DNA from: JAVKLU01 sp031538895
GTDB lineage: Bacteria; Pseudomonadota; Gammaproteobacteria; Burkholderiales; Burkholderiaceae
Assembly: GCA_031538895.1 (NCBI GenBank)
Contig: JAVKLU010000051.1
Location: 1-27,313, forward strand
Direction of reading: 5' to 3'
Length of the DNA stretch: 27,313 nt
Positions within the stretch are counted from its first letter, which is position 1, and every line of letters starts with the position of its first letter. Shown here one piece after another: positions 15,918 to 24,334 of the stretch. A program made the translations under genes and the position numbers. The notes under the pieces were generated by a model, which worked only from the letters and a program-made list of their open reading frames with translations, was not told the DNA's origin and ran no database searches.

Positions 15918-16799
15918 ATGACCACAATTACTGCCGCAATGGTGGGTGAATTACGCGCCCGCACTGATGCTCCGATGATGGAGTGCAAAAAAGCCCTAAC
16001 TGAAGCTAGCGGCGATATGCAAAAAGCCGAAGAAATTCTTCGCGTCAAATTAGGTAACAAAGCCAGCAAAGCAGCGGGACGCGTGACTGCCGAAGGCGTG
16101 ATTGCGATCGTACATACCAAAGACGCTTGCGCAATGATTGAAATCAATTGTGAAACTGATTTCGTCAGCAAAAATGATGATTTTTTAGCTTTTTGTGATG
16201 CTTGTGCTCGCCTCGTTGCAGAACATGCACCGGTAGATGTTGCTACATTGTCTGCCTTAGATTTAAAAGGCCAAACAGTTGAAAATACTCGCACGGCTTT
16301 GATTGGCAAAATTGGGGAAAATTTATCAATTCGCCGTTTTGTTCGCGAATCAACCAGCAGTGACAAAGTCGCGAGCTATTTACACGGCACACGAATCGGT
16401 GTTTTAGTGCGTTACCAAGGTGCACATGAAGTCGTTGGTAAAGACGTCGCTATGCATATCGCTGCGATGAAACCAGTTGCGGTATCTAGCAAAGAGGTTG
16501 CCCTTGATTTAATTGAAAAAGAACGTTCAATTGCGACGCAAAAAGCTGCTGAATCCGGTAAACCACCTGAAATCGTCGCAAAAATGGTTGAAGGTAGCGT
16601 GCAAAAATTCCTGAAAGAGGTATCTTTACTTGATCAAATTTTTGTGAAAAATGATAAGCAAACCATCGATGCGATGTTGAAAGCGAATCAAACTGAAGTG
16701 AAGGCTTTTCAATTATTCATCGTGGGTGAAGGGATTGAAAAGCGTCAGGACGATTTTGCGGCTGAAGTGGCGGCACAAGTTGCCGCGGCAAAAGCTTAA
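15918..16799 (+). CDS. tsf: Elongation factor Ts
   Basis: Nucleotide-exchange factor that recycles EF-Tu from its GDP form. The N-terminal UBA-like domain and the TDAPMMECKKAL motif (16-27) that contacts EF-Tu are intact, followed by the core with INCETDFVSKNDDF. The length of 293 residues fits the family. It lies 199 bases downstream of rpsB, a wide gap that holds a hairpin. No Shine-Dalgarno sequence is seen in the leader (TTAATTAACTGAACT). Confidence 0.98.
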   Translation: MTTITAAMVGELRARTDAPMMECKKALTEASGDMQKAEEILRVKLGNKASKAAGRVTAEGVIAIVHTKDACAMIEINCETDFVSKNDDFLAFCDACARLVAEHAPVDVATLSALDLKGQTVENTRTALIGKIGENLSIRRFVRESTSSDKVASYLHGTRIGVLVRYQGAHEVVGKDVAMHIAAMKPVAVSSKEVALDLIEKERSIATQKAAESGKPPEIVAKMVEGSVQKFLKEVSLLDQIFVKNDKQTIDAMLKANQTEVKAFQLFIVGEGIEKRQDDFAAEVAAQVAAAKA

Positions 16800-16801
16800 A
16801 A

Positions 16802-16829
16802 CGCAAAGAGGTCAACGCGATTCTTTGCG
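16802..16829 (+). other. Hairpin just after tsf
   Basis: CGCAAAGA (16802-16809) and TCTTTGCG (16822-16829) form a perfect 8-bp stem with a 12-base loop, starting 3 bases past the tsf stop. No T-run follows. It may protect the 3' end of rpsB-tsf mRNA or weaken readthrough into pyrH. Confidence 0.4.
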
Positions 16830-16863
16830 CTTTGATGCGCACTCCGTCGTATGGTTTGCCTGG

Positions 16864-16892
16864 TTGACGCGGTTTGGGTGACTTGATAAAGT
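16864..16892 (+). promoter_or_regulatory. Candidate promoter of pyrH-frr
   Basis: TTGACG (16864-16869; five of six consensus bases) is separated by 17 bases from TAAAGT (16887-16892; four of six). It lies about 75 bases upstream of the pyrH start. The optimal spacing supports it, but the -10 box is imperfect. Confidence 0.4.
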
Positions 16893-16966
16893 CAAAATCG
16901 ATACAGCAACACCACAGAGTTTTTGTATTATTTATTGTTGATTCATCTTATTTAACTCAAATCAAT

Positions 16967-17686
16967 ATGCCTGTTTATCGCCGCGTTCTGCTCAAACTAT
17001 CTGGTGAAGCCCTCATGGGCGATGATTCTTATGGTATCAATCTGGTCACGATGCAAAGAATCGCGAACGAGGTGGCGACAATTAGTCGAATGGGGGTTGA
17101 ATTAGCATTAGTGATTGGTGGCGGAAATATCTTCCGTGGGATTGCCGCAGGAACGCAAGGAATGGAACGTGCGACAGGTGATTACATGGGAATGTTAGCC
17201 ACGGTGATGAACTGCTTGGCTTTTGCTGATGCCTTAAAAAATCAAGGTGTGATCGCACGAGTCATGTCAGCAATTGATATTCAACAAGTCGTTGAACCTT
17301 ATATCCGCCCCAAAGCAATGCAGTATCTCGAAGAAAAAAAGATTGTAATTTTTGCCGCAGGTACCGGTAATCCGTTTTTCACGACAGATACTGCCGCAGC
17401 TTTACGCGCGACTGAGATCGGCGCACAAGTCGTTTTAAAAGCGACTAAAGTTGACGGCATTTACAGCGCAGATCCGAAAAAAGACCCAAGTGCCACGCGT
17501 TATTCACACATTTCATTTGACGATGTCATTAATCGTCGTTTACAGGTGATGGATGCAACGGCATTTGCCTTGTGCCGTGATCAAAACTTGCCTATTCGTG
17601 TGTTTTCTATCGTCAAGCCAAATGGCTTAATTGACGTAATCAAAGGCAGCAATGAAGGTACCCTAGTTGATAACAACCTAGTGTAA
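16967..17686 (+). CDS. pyrH: Uridylate kinase (UMP kinase)
   Basis: Phosphorylates UMP to UDP, the first committed nucleotide kinase step after de novo UMP synthesis; a hexameric, GTP-activated enzyme in proteobacteria. I chose the ATG at 16967 because it begins MPVYRRVLLKLSGEAL and gives 239 residues, the normal length; an upstream in-frame ATG at 16874 would add 31 residues unlike the family. Motifs include KLSGEAL (10-16), IGGGNIFRG (50-58), GTGNPFFTTDTAAALRA and KVDGIYSADPKK. It is followed by frr after 39 bases, the usual arrangement. Confidence 0.98.
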   Translation: MPVYRRVLLKLSGEALMGDDSYGINLVTMQRIANEVATISRMGVELALVIGGGNIFRGIAAGTQGMERATGDYMGMLATVMNCLAFADALKNQGVIARVMSAIDIQQVVEPYIRPKAMQYLEEKKIVIFAAGTGNPFFTTDTAAALRATEIGAQVVLKATKVDGIYSADPKKDPSATRYSHISFDDVINRRLQVMDATAFALCRDQNLPIRVFSIVKPNGLIDVIKGSNEGTLVDNNLV

Positions 17687-17725
17687 TCGCGCTTTCACCC
17701 GCTTATTTTTAAATTACTTTAAAAA

Positions 17726-18286
17726 ATGAACACAGCTGACATTAAAAAAAATGCTCAAGACAAAATGCACAAAAGCATTGAAAGTTTGAAAAACAATTTT
17801 GGAAAATTGCGTACCGGCCGCGCACATACGGGCGTGCTCGAGCACATAATGGTTGATTACTATGGCGTTTCAACTCAAATTACTCAAGTAGCTAATTTAA
17901 ATCTGATTGACGCTCGCACAATTGGCGTACAAGTCTGGGAAAAAAATATTCAAGCCGGTGTTGAAAAAGCGATTCGCGAGTCAGGTTTAGGCTTGAACCC
18001 TTCATCGCAAGGTAACATTATTCGAATTCCCATGCCTGCATTGACGGAGGAGCGTCGTAAAGAACTCGCTAAAGTGGTTAAGGGCGAAGGCGAAGATGCA
18101 AAAATCGCAGTTCGAAATGCCCGCCGTGACGCCAACGACATGCTCAAAAAAGGGGTCAAAGATAAAGCATTAAGCGAAGATGATGAACGCCGTTGCCAAG
18201 ACGAGGTTCAAAAATTCACCGATAAATTTATTGTCGATATTGATAAGTTAGTTGCTGAAAAAGAAAAAGATTTGATGACGGTGTAA
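17726..18286 (+). CDS. frr: Ribosome recycling factor
   Basis: Splits post-termination ribosomes together with EF-G. The protein has 186 residues with the typical GKLRTGRAHTG segment, GLNPSSQGNIIRIPMPALTEERRKEL and a C-terminal helix ending in EKEKDLMTV. The leader before the ATG is A/T rich without a Shine-Dalgarno sequence. In most proteobacteria uppS follows frr; here a GspE-like gene follows after 252 bases, so the conserved order is broken at this point. Confidence 0.98.
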   Translation: MNTADIKKNAQDKMHKSIESLKNNFGKLRTGRAHTGVLEHIMVDYYGVSTQITQVANLNLIDARTIGVQVWEKNIQAGVEKAIRESGLGLNPSSQGNIIRIPMPALTEERRKELAKVVKGEGEDAKIAVRNARRDANDMLKKGVKDKALSEDDERRCQDEVQKFTDKFIVDIDKLVAEKEKDLMTV

Positions 18287-18315
18287 GCGTTTACATCATT
18301 TAATGTAAAACGCTT
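18285..18315 (+). terminator. Terminator-like hairpin at the end of frr
   Basis: AAGCGTTTACAT (18285-18296) pairs with ATGTAAAACGCTT (18303-18315) apart from one bulged base. The stem begins inside the frr stop codon. The following bases (TAAAAATACG) lack a T-run, so termination by this hairpin alone is uncertain. The 220 bases beyond it, up to the next gene, are A/T rich and show no other clear site. Confidence 0.4.
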
Positions 18316-18538
18316 TAAAAATACGTATCCACTCTTTTGTCCCTATTTATTTTTGATCTCATATCCCATATTTTCGTCCTCAAAAAATAATTCTCATGGC
18401 ATGGTGCTGATCAATGCACACGGTTGCGCAAAAATTAAGACTTGCTTTTAACCGCTAAATATAAAAATTGCTTGATCGCTAGAATTTACGTCTCAAAAAC
18501 ACTGTTGTTAGCGTTTCATTTCTTATGAAAGGCGTTTT

Positions 18539-20137
18539 ATGCCCAATCAAGTTTTGACGGTTCAGATGGTGGTCCAAGCTTTGCAGGCGGCTGCAATTGA
18601 ATTACCGCCCATATTTGATGTATGGCCCAATAGCACTGTCCATCCCCTACGAATACTTGCCAACGCAAATAATGCCTTAGTGCGGCAAACTGATGGCACT
18701 ACTCTATCTGTCGATATGGTTTGCCAAGCCTTAGCAAAAGCAAGCGGTACCAAATTTATGGTATTAGATTTAACTGCACGAAATAACAGTCTACAAATTT
18801 TCACGCGCGCCAACAATTTGTCCTTGGCTTTTATTCAAGCACAACGCGTGCTAATTGTTGATGATGATGGCGAGAATGTAACACTGGTCAGTGATCAAGC
18901 TTTTCTCATGGATTTATTCGAACACATCGAAAAACTATTGTCTCGAAAGGTTCGACATGTTTTTACACGACCGGAATTATTGGATCTTGCGATCTCACAA
19001 ATCGCGCATTTCGATACAAAATCACAATCCCAAGAAACTACAACAAATAGCGATGAAGTGGTTCAACTGTCTGACTGGTTGTGGGGTTACGCCTTAAGTC
19101 ACAAGGCTTCCGATATTCATATTGAACCGCGTAAAGGACACGCACAAATTCGACTGCGCATTGATAATCAATTGCATACCATACAAAAATTACCGCAACA
19201 TTTATACGAACGCTTGCTGTCACGAATTAAAGTATTGGCTGGGATGGATGTAATTGAACGTCGGCGCGCGCAGGATGGACGAATAAAACTTGTCCAAACA
19301 ATGACAGAGGCACATCAAAATTCAGAAATTGAATTGCGTATCGCAATTTTGCCAACTGTATTTGGAGAAAAATGTGTTGTTCGAATTTTTGACCCTAAGG
19401 TCGCGCAACAATCCTTATTAGATTTAGGATTTTCAAATCAGCATGCGCAATTGTGGTCTCATATCACGCAACAAAAAAATGGTTTGATTTTGGTAGTTGG
19501 CCCTACCGGTTCAGGTAAAACATCAACGCTCTATAACACTTTGAAGACCTTAGCCAAGCCAGAGGTTAATGTGTGCACAATCGAAGATCCGATTGAAATG
19601 ATTGAACCACAGTTCAATCAAACTCAGGTGAATTTAAGAATTGGAATGTCCTTTGCCACAGGTCTGCGAGCCTTACTGCGTTTGGATCCCGACATCCTTA
19701 TGGTCGGCGAGATCAGGGATCAAGAAACTGCTCAATTAGCGATTCAAGCCGCATTAACCGGACATTTGGTGTTTTCGACTTTGCATACCAACAGTGCGTA
19801 TACGGCAACAACTCGCTTATTGGATTTGGGCGTGCCTGAATATTTGATTAAAGCAACGCTACGCGCCGTTCTCGCGCAACGTTTAGTGCGTCGCTTATGC
19901 CATGCCTGTAAAAAAATATCCCCTGGGACCACGCTTTACGAGCCAGTCGGATGCAGTCTATGCCGAACAACCGGTTATCACGGACGCGTGGGTGTTTTTG
20001 AATTATTAAGTTTTAGCCCAAGCTGGCCAGATGCGCCGATTGATCCTATGTCGGCCTTACGCCAAGCAGGTCAAGTCTTGATTGATTCTGGAGTGAGCAG
20101 TTCAGAAGAAATTTTTTCAGTTTTAGGTACTGACTGA
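18539..20137 (+). CDS. GspE/PilB-type secretion ATPase, isolated
   Basis: A 532-residue cytoplasmic hexameric ATPase of the type II secretion/type IV pilus family. Residues 1-170 form a divergent N-terminal region. The ATPase core carries Walker A GPTGSGKTS (321-329), the Asp box TIEDPIE (347-353), Walker B DILMVGEIRD (385-394) and the His box HLVFSTLHTNSA (409-420). Zinc-binding cysteines are C454, C457, C472 and C475, a mark of GspE and PilB rather than of PilT. An AAAGG ribosome binding site precedes the ATG. No pilin, secretin or GspF/PilC gene is present in the window, so its machine must be encoded elsewhere or this is a lone paralogue. The sequence does not separate GspE from PilB. Confidence 0.88.
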   Translation: MPNQVLTVQMVVQALQAAAIELPPIFDVWPNSTVHPLRILANANNALVRQTDGTTLSVDMVCQALAKASGTKFMVLDLTARNNSLQIFTRANNLSLAFIQAQRVLIVDDDGENVTLVSDQAFLMDLFEHIEKLLSRKVRHVFTRPELLDLAISQIAHFDTKSQSQETTTNSDEVVQLSDWLWGYALSHKASDIHIEPRKGHAQIRLRIDNQLHTIQKLPQHLYERLLSRIKVLAGMDVIERRRAQDGRIKLVQTMTEAHQNSEIELRIAILPTVFGEKCVVRIFDPKVAQQSLLDLGFSNQHAQLWSHITQQKNGLILVVGPTGSGKTSTLYNTLKTLAKPEVNVCTIEDPIEMIEPQFNQTQVNLRIGMSFATGLRALLRLDPDILMVGEIRDQETAQLAIQAALTGHLVFSTLHTNSAYTATTRLLDLGVPEYLIKATLRAVLAQRLVRRLCHACKKISPGTTLYEPVGCSLCRTTGYHGRVGVFELLSFSPSWPDAPIDPMSALRQAGQVLIDSGVSSSEEIFSVLGTD

Positions 20138-20164
20138 GTGACTGTCAAAAATCAAATCAATATC

Positions 20165-20315
20165 TTGAGGGCACTTCTATAAATACAGAATGTGCGGATG
20201 AAGTGCGAGGCGCACAGCGCACAGAAACCGGAGCGTACATACAGTACGTGAGGATTTCGCGTACTGCGCAACAAAGCAATTCGCCGCAAAAATGAATTGA
20301 TAGAAGTGCCCTTAA
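20165..20315. mobile_element. MITE-like inverted-repeat element, about 151 bp
   Basis: The ends form near-perfect terminal inverted repeats: TTGAGGGCACTTCTAT (20165-20180) and ATAGAAGTGCCCTTAA (20300-20315), 15 of 16 bases matching. The interior is GC-richer than its surroundings and holds compact stems such as GTGCG/CGCAC (20203-20215) and CGTAC/GTACG (20234-20248). It has no open reading frame of note and no convincing target duplication. It fills the gap between two convergent genes and may serve as a two-way terminator. It looks like a non-autonomous repeat of the kind scattered in betaproteobacterial genomes; that resemblance is from memory. Confidence 0.65.
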
Positions 20316-20324
20316 ATTCAAGCA

Positions 20325-21092
20325 TCAGTTCATGAACATCCCACCATTAACATGCAAGGTTGTTCCGGTAATGTAAGCTGCCGCAGGCGAGGCTAAAAAC
20401 AAAACAGCTTGCGCAATCTCATCCGCGCTCCCTAGTCGTCCTAAAGGAATTTGTTGCAACAGCGCGGCTTTTTGTTCTTCTGCCAAACCATGAGTCATAT
20501 CGGTATCGATAAATCCTGGCGCAACGCTATTAACCGTGATGTTGCGACTACCGACTTCTCGTGCCAATGCACGACTCATACCCATGACACCGGCTTTAGC
20601 CGCGGCGTAATTCATTTGCCCTGCATTACCGCTAGCACCTACTACGGATGAAATGGTAATAATTCGCCCCGTTTTAGCTTTCATCATGCCACGCAACACC
20701 ATACGCGACCAGCGTCCGACCGCCGTTAAATTGGTTGCAATTACATCGTCCCATTCATCTTCTTTCATTCTCATCGCCAATTGGTCACGCGTGATTCCGG
20801 CATTATTGACCAAAATACTAATTGTGCCCCACTGCTTTTGAATCAAATCTTGAACGGTTTCGCATTCAGTTTTATCACAAACATTTAAGCGAATCGGCAA
20901 ACAACGTTCTGCCAAACCGGCTTCGGCAAAATATTGTTCAATCGTAGCGACACCCGCGTCGCTGGTGGCAGTTGCCACGACGCGCGCTCCTGCTTTTGCC
21001 AAAGTCAGCGCAATTGCGCGCCCAATACCACGTGTTGAACCGGTGACTAAAGCTATTTCATTATCTAAAGCGTGGGCAAAATAAGTCATCAC
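20325..21092 (-). CDS. fabG: 3-oxoacyl-ACP reductase
   Basis: NADPH-dependent reduction of 3-oxoacyl-ACP in fatty-acid elongation; a short-chain dehydrogenase. The cofactor motif TGSTRGIGRA (17-26), NNAG (96-99) and the catalytic S149, Y162 and K166 (SSVVGASGNAGQMNYAAAK) are present. The length of 255 residues is slightly above the usual 247 because of a longer N-terminus; translation could start at either of two adjacent ATGs. It lies 62 bases downstream of fabD, so they form one unit. acpP and fabF, the usual next genes, are absent: the strand ends at an inverted-repeat element. Confidence 0.96.
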   Translation of the reverse strand: MMTYFAHALDNEIALVTGSTRGIGRAIALTLAKAGARVVATATSDAGVATIEQYFAEAGLAERCLPIRLNVCDKTECETVQDLIQKQWGTISILVNNAGITRDQLAMRMKEDEWDDVIATNLTAVGRWSRMVLRGMMKAKTGRIITISSVVGASGNAGQMNYAAAKAGVMGMSRALAREVGSRNITVNSVAPGFIDTDMTHGLAEEQKAALLQQIPLGRLGSADEIAQAVLFLASPAAAYITGTTLHVNGGMFMN

Positions 21093-21154
21093 TATTTGAG
21101 TAAAAGTAAATCAATTAAATATTTCTAAGGGTTCGCTTATTTTTAGATTTTAGT

Positions 21155-22081
21155 TCAACTGTTTTTTAACAGTTCCTGCAGGCCCGTCTCATCATTGATT
21201 GAGCGTGCATCAAGGTTTTCAACAATTCGTTTGCTTAAACCGGTTAAAATTTTTCCAGGACCACATTCCACTATTTGTGTAACGCCCATAGTCGCCATTT
21301 TTTGCACCGTTTCCACCCAACGAACGGGACGCGCCGCTTGACGCACCAAGGCATCAATGATTTTTGTAGGATCATTTTCAATTTTAACGTCAACATTATT
21401 GATTAAAGGAATTTGCGGTGCGTTAAACGTAAATTCAGTTAATTTTGCACGCAACTGCAAAGACGCAGGTTGCAACAGCGACGAATGAAACGGCGCCGAT
21501 ACTGGCAAAGTGAGGGCGCGTTTTGCGCCGCGCTCTTTTGCCAAAATACAGGCGCGTTCTACCGCATTTTTATCGCCGGCAATCACCACTTGTGCAGGTG
21601 CGTTGTAATTAACGGCTTCAACGATTTGACCTTGTGCGCTTTCTTGGCAAACTGTACGAACAGTTTCATCATCCAGGCCCAAAATTGCCGCCATCGCACC
21701 TTGTCCAACCGGAACCGCCTCTTGCATAAAACGCGCACGAAAACGAACGATCTGCACCGCATCAGAAAAATCTAATACGCCAGCAGCCACCAAAGCAGAG
21801 TATTCGCCCAAACTATGGCCCGCTAAAACAATAGGATTGATCCCGCCCTCTTCGCACCAACGTCGATAAATCGCGACTGATGCGGCCAGCATCACTGGCT
21901 GAGTATTGGTCGTCAAATCTAAAGCTTCTTTCGGTCCTTCTTTAATCAGTTTGCCTATATCAGTACCGATTGCACCACTGGCTTCTTCTAATGTGTTTTG
22001 AACAGTGCGATGATTGAAAAAATCATTCAACATGCCGATGGCTTGCGAACCTTGGCCAGGAAAAACAAATGCTCTTTGCAT
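21155..22081 (-). CDS. fabD: Malonyl-CoA:ACP transacylase
   Basis: Loads malonyl groups from CoA onto acyl carrier protein. The nucleophile motif GHSLGEYSALVAAG has Ser90, and His199 (PVSAPFHSSLL) completes the dyad; the FPGQGSQ start (7-13) is typical. The length of 308 residues is normal. In related genomes fabD sits in plsX-fabH-fabD-fabG-acpP-fabF; here gph lies upstream instead, with 79 bases between. That suggests the fab cluster was split by rearrangement. Confidence 0.97.
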   Translation of the reverse strand: MQRAFVFPGQGSQAIGMLNDFFNHRTVQNTLEEASGAIGTDIGKLIKEGPKEALDLTTNTQPVMLAASVAIYRRWCEEGGINPIVLAGHSLGEYSALVAAGVLDFSDAVQIVRFRARFMQEAVPVGQGAMAAILGLDDETVRTVCQESAQGQIVEAVNYNAPAQVVIAGDKNAVERACILAKERGAKRALTLPVSAPFHSSLLQPASLQLRAKLTEFTFNAPQIPLINNVDVKIENDPTKIIDALVRQAARPVRWVETVQKMATMGVTQIVECGPGKILTGLSKRIVENLDARSINDETGLQELLKNS

Positions 22082-22160
22082 AAAATTTTTTATAAAGTTT
22101 TTAAATACTAAAAAGTTTCAATCAATGAAAATTTACATTTATGATTGAAGCGAACAATGA

Positions 22161-22814
22161 TTAAGGCAGAAATTTAAGTAAATCCAAGGCGTTTGAGATT
22201 CGCTTTAAGGCCCCATCTGGCGGAATAACGCCATAACCATAATCAACGGCAATGAATGGCATTTGCGCCGCTTCTGCGGCAATTCCATCGCGCGGATCAT
22301 CACCGACATACCAACAATCTTGCGACGCCAAGTTAACACGCTTGGCGGCTTCCAACATAGGCAAGACACTCGGCTTGGGCTCTGCCATGGTATCGCCGCA
22401 TACCACACACGCCGGTTCTGGTAATTTAATATGACGTAAAAGCTCAAACGTGAGATGTTCTACTTTATTAGTGATGATTCCCCATGCAATATTTTTCAAT
22501 TGTAAAGCGGAGAGTAATTCATCAACACCCGCGTAGATTTTACTGTCGCGGGCGATGTTCGCGAAATAATCTGCAAAAAATTCAGCACGAAAATCAAACC
22601 ACCTTGGGTCACTGCTGTCAATGTTAAACCCAGCTTTAAGTAAACCCGCCGCACCTGCGGTCGAATATGGACGTAATTCGTGATAGGGGCGCGCAGTGCC
22701 ACCATGTCTATTGATCATGCGATTGATCGTCGCGACTAAATCCGGCGCGGTATCAACCAAAGTGCCGTCAAGATCAAAAAAAATTGCGCGAGGCGCTGTC
22801 ATAAATGGCGTCAT
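22161..22814 (-). CDS. gph: Phosphoglycolate phosphatase, HAD family
   Basis: Dephosphorylates 2-phosphoglycolate, a product of DNA-end repair and of oxygenase side reactions. HAD motif I is FFDLDGTLVD with nucleophile D14 and acid D16; motif II is IITNK; motif III-IV lies around KPSVLPM and YVGDDPRDG. I chose the ATG at 22814 because it overlaps the ubiG stop as ATGA, a sign of translational coupling, giving 217 residues; an upstream ATG at 22826 and an internal one at 22802 are alternatives. ubiG-gph is a frequent pair in beta- and gammaproteobacteria. Substrate choice is by family and neighbour. Confidence 0.92.
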   Translation of the reverse strand: MTPFMTAPRAIFFDLDGTLVDTAPDLVATINRMINRHGGTARPYHELRPYSTAGAAGLLKAGFNIDSSDPRWFDFRAEFFADYFANIARDSKIYAGVDELLSALQLKNIAWGIITNKVEHLTFELLRHIKLPEPACVVCGDTMAEPKPSVLPMLEAAKRVNLASQDCWYVGDDPRDGIAAEAAQMPFIAVDYGYGVIPPDGALKRISNALDLLKFLP

Positions 22815-23524
22815 AATTTTTGGCATGCCATCATGTAGTTAACTTTTGTATCAGGGCTCAAGGAATACTTTTTAGTTAAAGGGTTGTAACCCATCCCTGT
22901 CATTTGCATAATTTGAAAAGACTCTTCACGTAACCATTGCGCCATTTGCGCAGGGGTAATGAATTTTTCCCAATCATGCGTTCCTTTAGGAAGTATTTTT
23001 AATAAATACTCAGCGCCAATAATTGCTTGCAAAAATGAATGCGCGTTACGGTTAAAGGTTGATACAAAAAGCCAACCACAGGGTTTCAATAAATGTGCAC
23101 AAGCGCTCAATATTGATTGCGGGTCAGGGACATGCTCTAACATTTCTAGACAACAAATCACATCAAAGGATTCAGAATGAGATTGCGCAAAAATTTCAGC
23201 ACTGGCGACTTCGTAATTAATTGTTACCTGACTCTCTAGCGCGTGTAATTGCGCGACTTGAATCGCATTAGGCGATAAATCAATACCCGTCACTACCGCC
23301 TCTTTACGTGCTAAACCTTCCGATAGCAGGCCACCACCACACCCAATATCAATGATTTTTTTGTTTCTAATTTCGGCGATGCGGCTAATCCATTCCAGAC
23401 GTAAAGGATTAATCTGATGCAAGGGCTTAAATTCTGATTCAGCATCCCACCAGCGATGTGCAATGTGATCAAATTTTTCAATTTCACTCACATCTTGGTT
23501 TTTAAATTGAAAAGTACTGGACAT
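22811..23524 (-). CDS. ubiG: Ubiquinone biosynthesis O-methyltransferase
   Basis: SAM-dependent enzyme that carries out both O-methylations in ubiquinone synthesis. The N-terminal signature EIEKFDHIAHRWWDAESEF is diagnostic for UbiG. SAM motif I is IDIGCGGGLLSEGLA (58-72), followed by CLEMLEHVPDP. The length of 237 residues is normal. It is the first gene of a minus-strand unit, divergent from the ZapB-like gene with 208 bases between, and is coupled to gph by a 4-base overlap. Confidence 0.96.
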   Translation of the reverse strand: MSSTFQFKNQDVSEIEKFDHIAHRWWDAESEFKPLHQINPLRLEWISRIAEIRNKKIIDIGCGGGLLSEGLARKEAVVTGIDLSPNAIQVAQLHALESQVTINYEVASAEIFAQSHSESFDVICCLEMLEHVPDPQSILSACAHLLKPCGWLFVSTFNRNAHSFLQAIIGAEYLLKILPKGTHDWEKFITPAQMAQWLREESFQIMQMTGMGYNPLTKKYSLSPDTKVNYMMACQKL

Positions 23525-23606
23525 AATAAAAATAAAATGGGGTTGATTACAATTAAATCCAATTAAGCTACTGATTCATGATGGAGTTAGGGAACCCCAA
23601 TCCCTC

Positions 23607-23612
23607 TATAAT
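23607..23612 (+). promoter_or_regulatory. Candidate -10 box upstream of the zapB-like gene
   Basis: A perfect TATAAT in the ubiG/zapB-like divergent region, about 120 bases before the ATG at 23733. No good -35 hexamer is found at 16-18 bases, so support is limited to the -10 match and its position. Confidence 0.35.
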
Positions 23613-23628
23613 CGGTTGAAACTGGAGA

Positions 23629-23646
23629 GTAACTGATGTAACTGAT
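23629..23646 (+). repeat. Tandem 9-mer, two copies
   Basis: GTAACTGAT occurs twice in direct succession, 17 bases after the candidate -10 box. It lies near the start of the inferred leader of the zapB-like gene. It could be a regulator site or a chance duplication. Confidence 0.5.
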
Positions 23647-23732
23647 AAATCTAATGACTCGCACAAATCATCGCGATCACATTACATCCGTCTAAACCTC
23701 GATGTCATTTCTAACTTTATCTAAAAGAATAC

Positions 23733-23924
23733 ATGAACACTGAGTTCCAACAACTTCAAGAAAAAGTGCAAGAGGTTGCCTTGGTTGTGCAAAAACTTCG
23801 TGCAGAGAATACCGAACTGCGCGCCAGTCTAGTAGAAAGCCAAGAGGAAAACAAAACCCTGGCGCAGCGCATTGAAATCGTAAGCAGTAAAATCACTCAG
23901 TTGATCCAACGCTCGCAATCATAG
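23733..23924 (+). CDS. ZapB-like short coiled-coil protein
   Basis: A 63-residue protein that is almost wholly heptad-like coiled coil, rich in Leu, Glu and Gln (LQEKVQEVALVVQKLRAENT, then LRASLVESQEENKTLAQRI). Size, composition and location directly upstream of zapA match the small TIGR02449/ZapB-like proteins of proteobacteria, so a role in FtsZ-ring organisation is likely but inferred. No Shine-Dalgarno sequence is seen. zapA starts 92 bases downstream. Confidence 0.8.
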   Translation: MNTEFQQLQEKVQEVALVVQKLRAENTELRASLVESQEENKTLAQRIEIVSSKITQLIQRSQS

Positions 23925-24016
23925 CTGTCGAGATTTACGAGCATTTAATCAAATTCACTGACAAGTTTTTCTGATTATTTGCCCGTTAATCATTCATTCC
24001 AATTCACACCTCACCT

Positions 24017-24334
24017 ATGACTACAGAGCACATTGAAATCAAGATTCTTGGCCGCGATTATAAATTGGCCTGTCAAGCTGATGATGCGCCAGCCCTACGT
24101 CAAGCCGCGACCTATGTTGATAATTTAGTCACTCGCATTAAAGATGTGGGGAAAATTAAAGACGCTGATCGTATCGCCGTCATGGCGGCGATACGCATTG
24201 CAAGTGAACTACTCAGCACACGCGAAAAAGACGGACCTTTTGCCGGATTGTCTAAAGTCGAAATTAAACAACAAATTTTAGAATTGAATAGATCTTTAGA
24301 CGATGTATTAACGCCTCAAGAAAAGCTTTTTTAA
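24017..24334 (+). CDS. zapA: Cell division protein ZapA
   Basis: Binds FtsZ and cross-links protofilaments at the division site. The N-terminal beta-rich part (IEIKILGRDYKLAC) with the following helix (LRQAATYVDNLVTRIKD), and RIAVMAAIRIASELL leading into a C-terminal coiled coil, are typical of ZapA. The length of 105 residues is normal. In many relatives the 6S RNA gene (ssrS) follows zapA; only 82 bases lie between zapA and ssb here, too little for it. Confidence 0.94.
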   Translation: MTTEHIEIKILGRDYKLACQADDAPALRQAATYVDNLVTRIKDVGKIKDADRIAVMAAIRIASELLSTREKDGPFAGLSKVEIKQQILELNRSLDDVLTPQEKLF

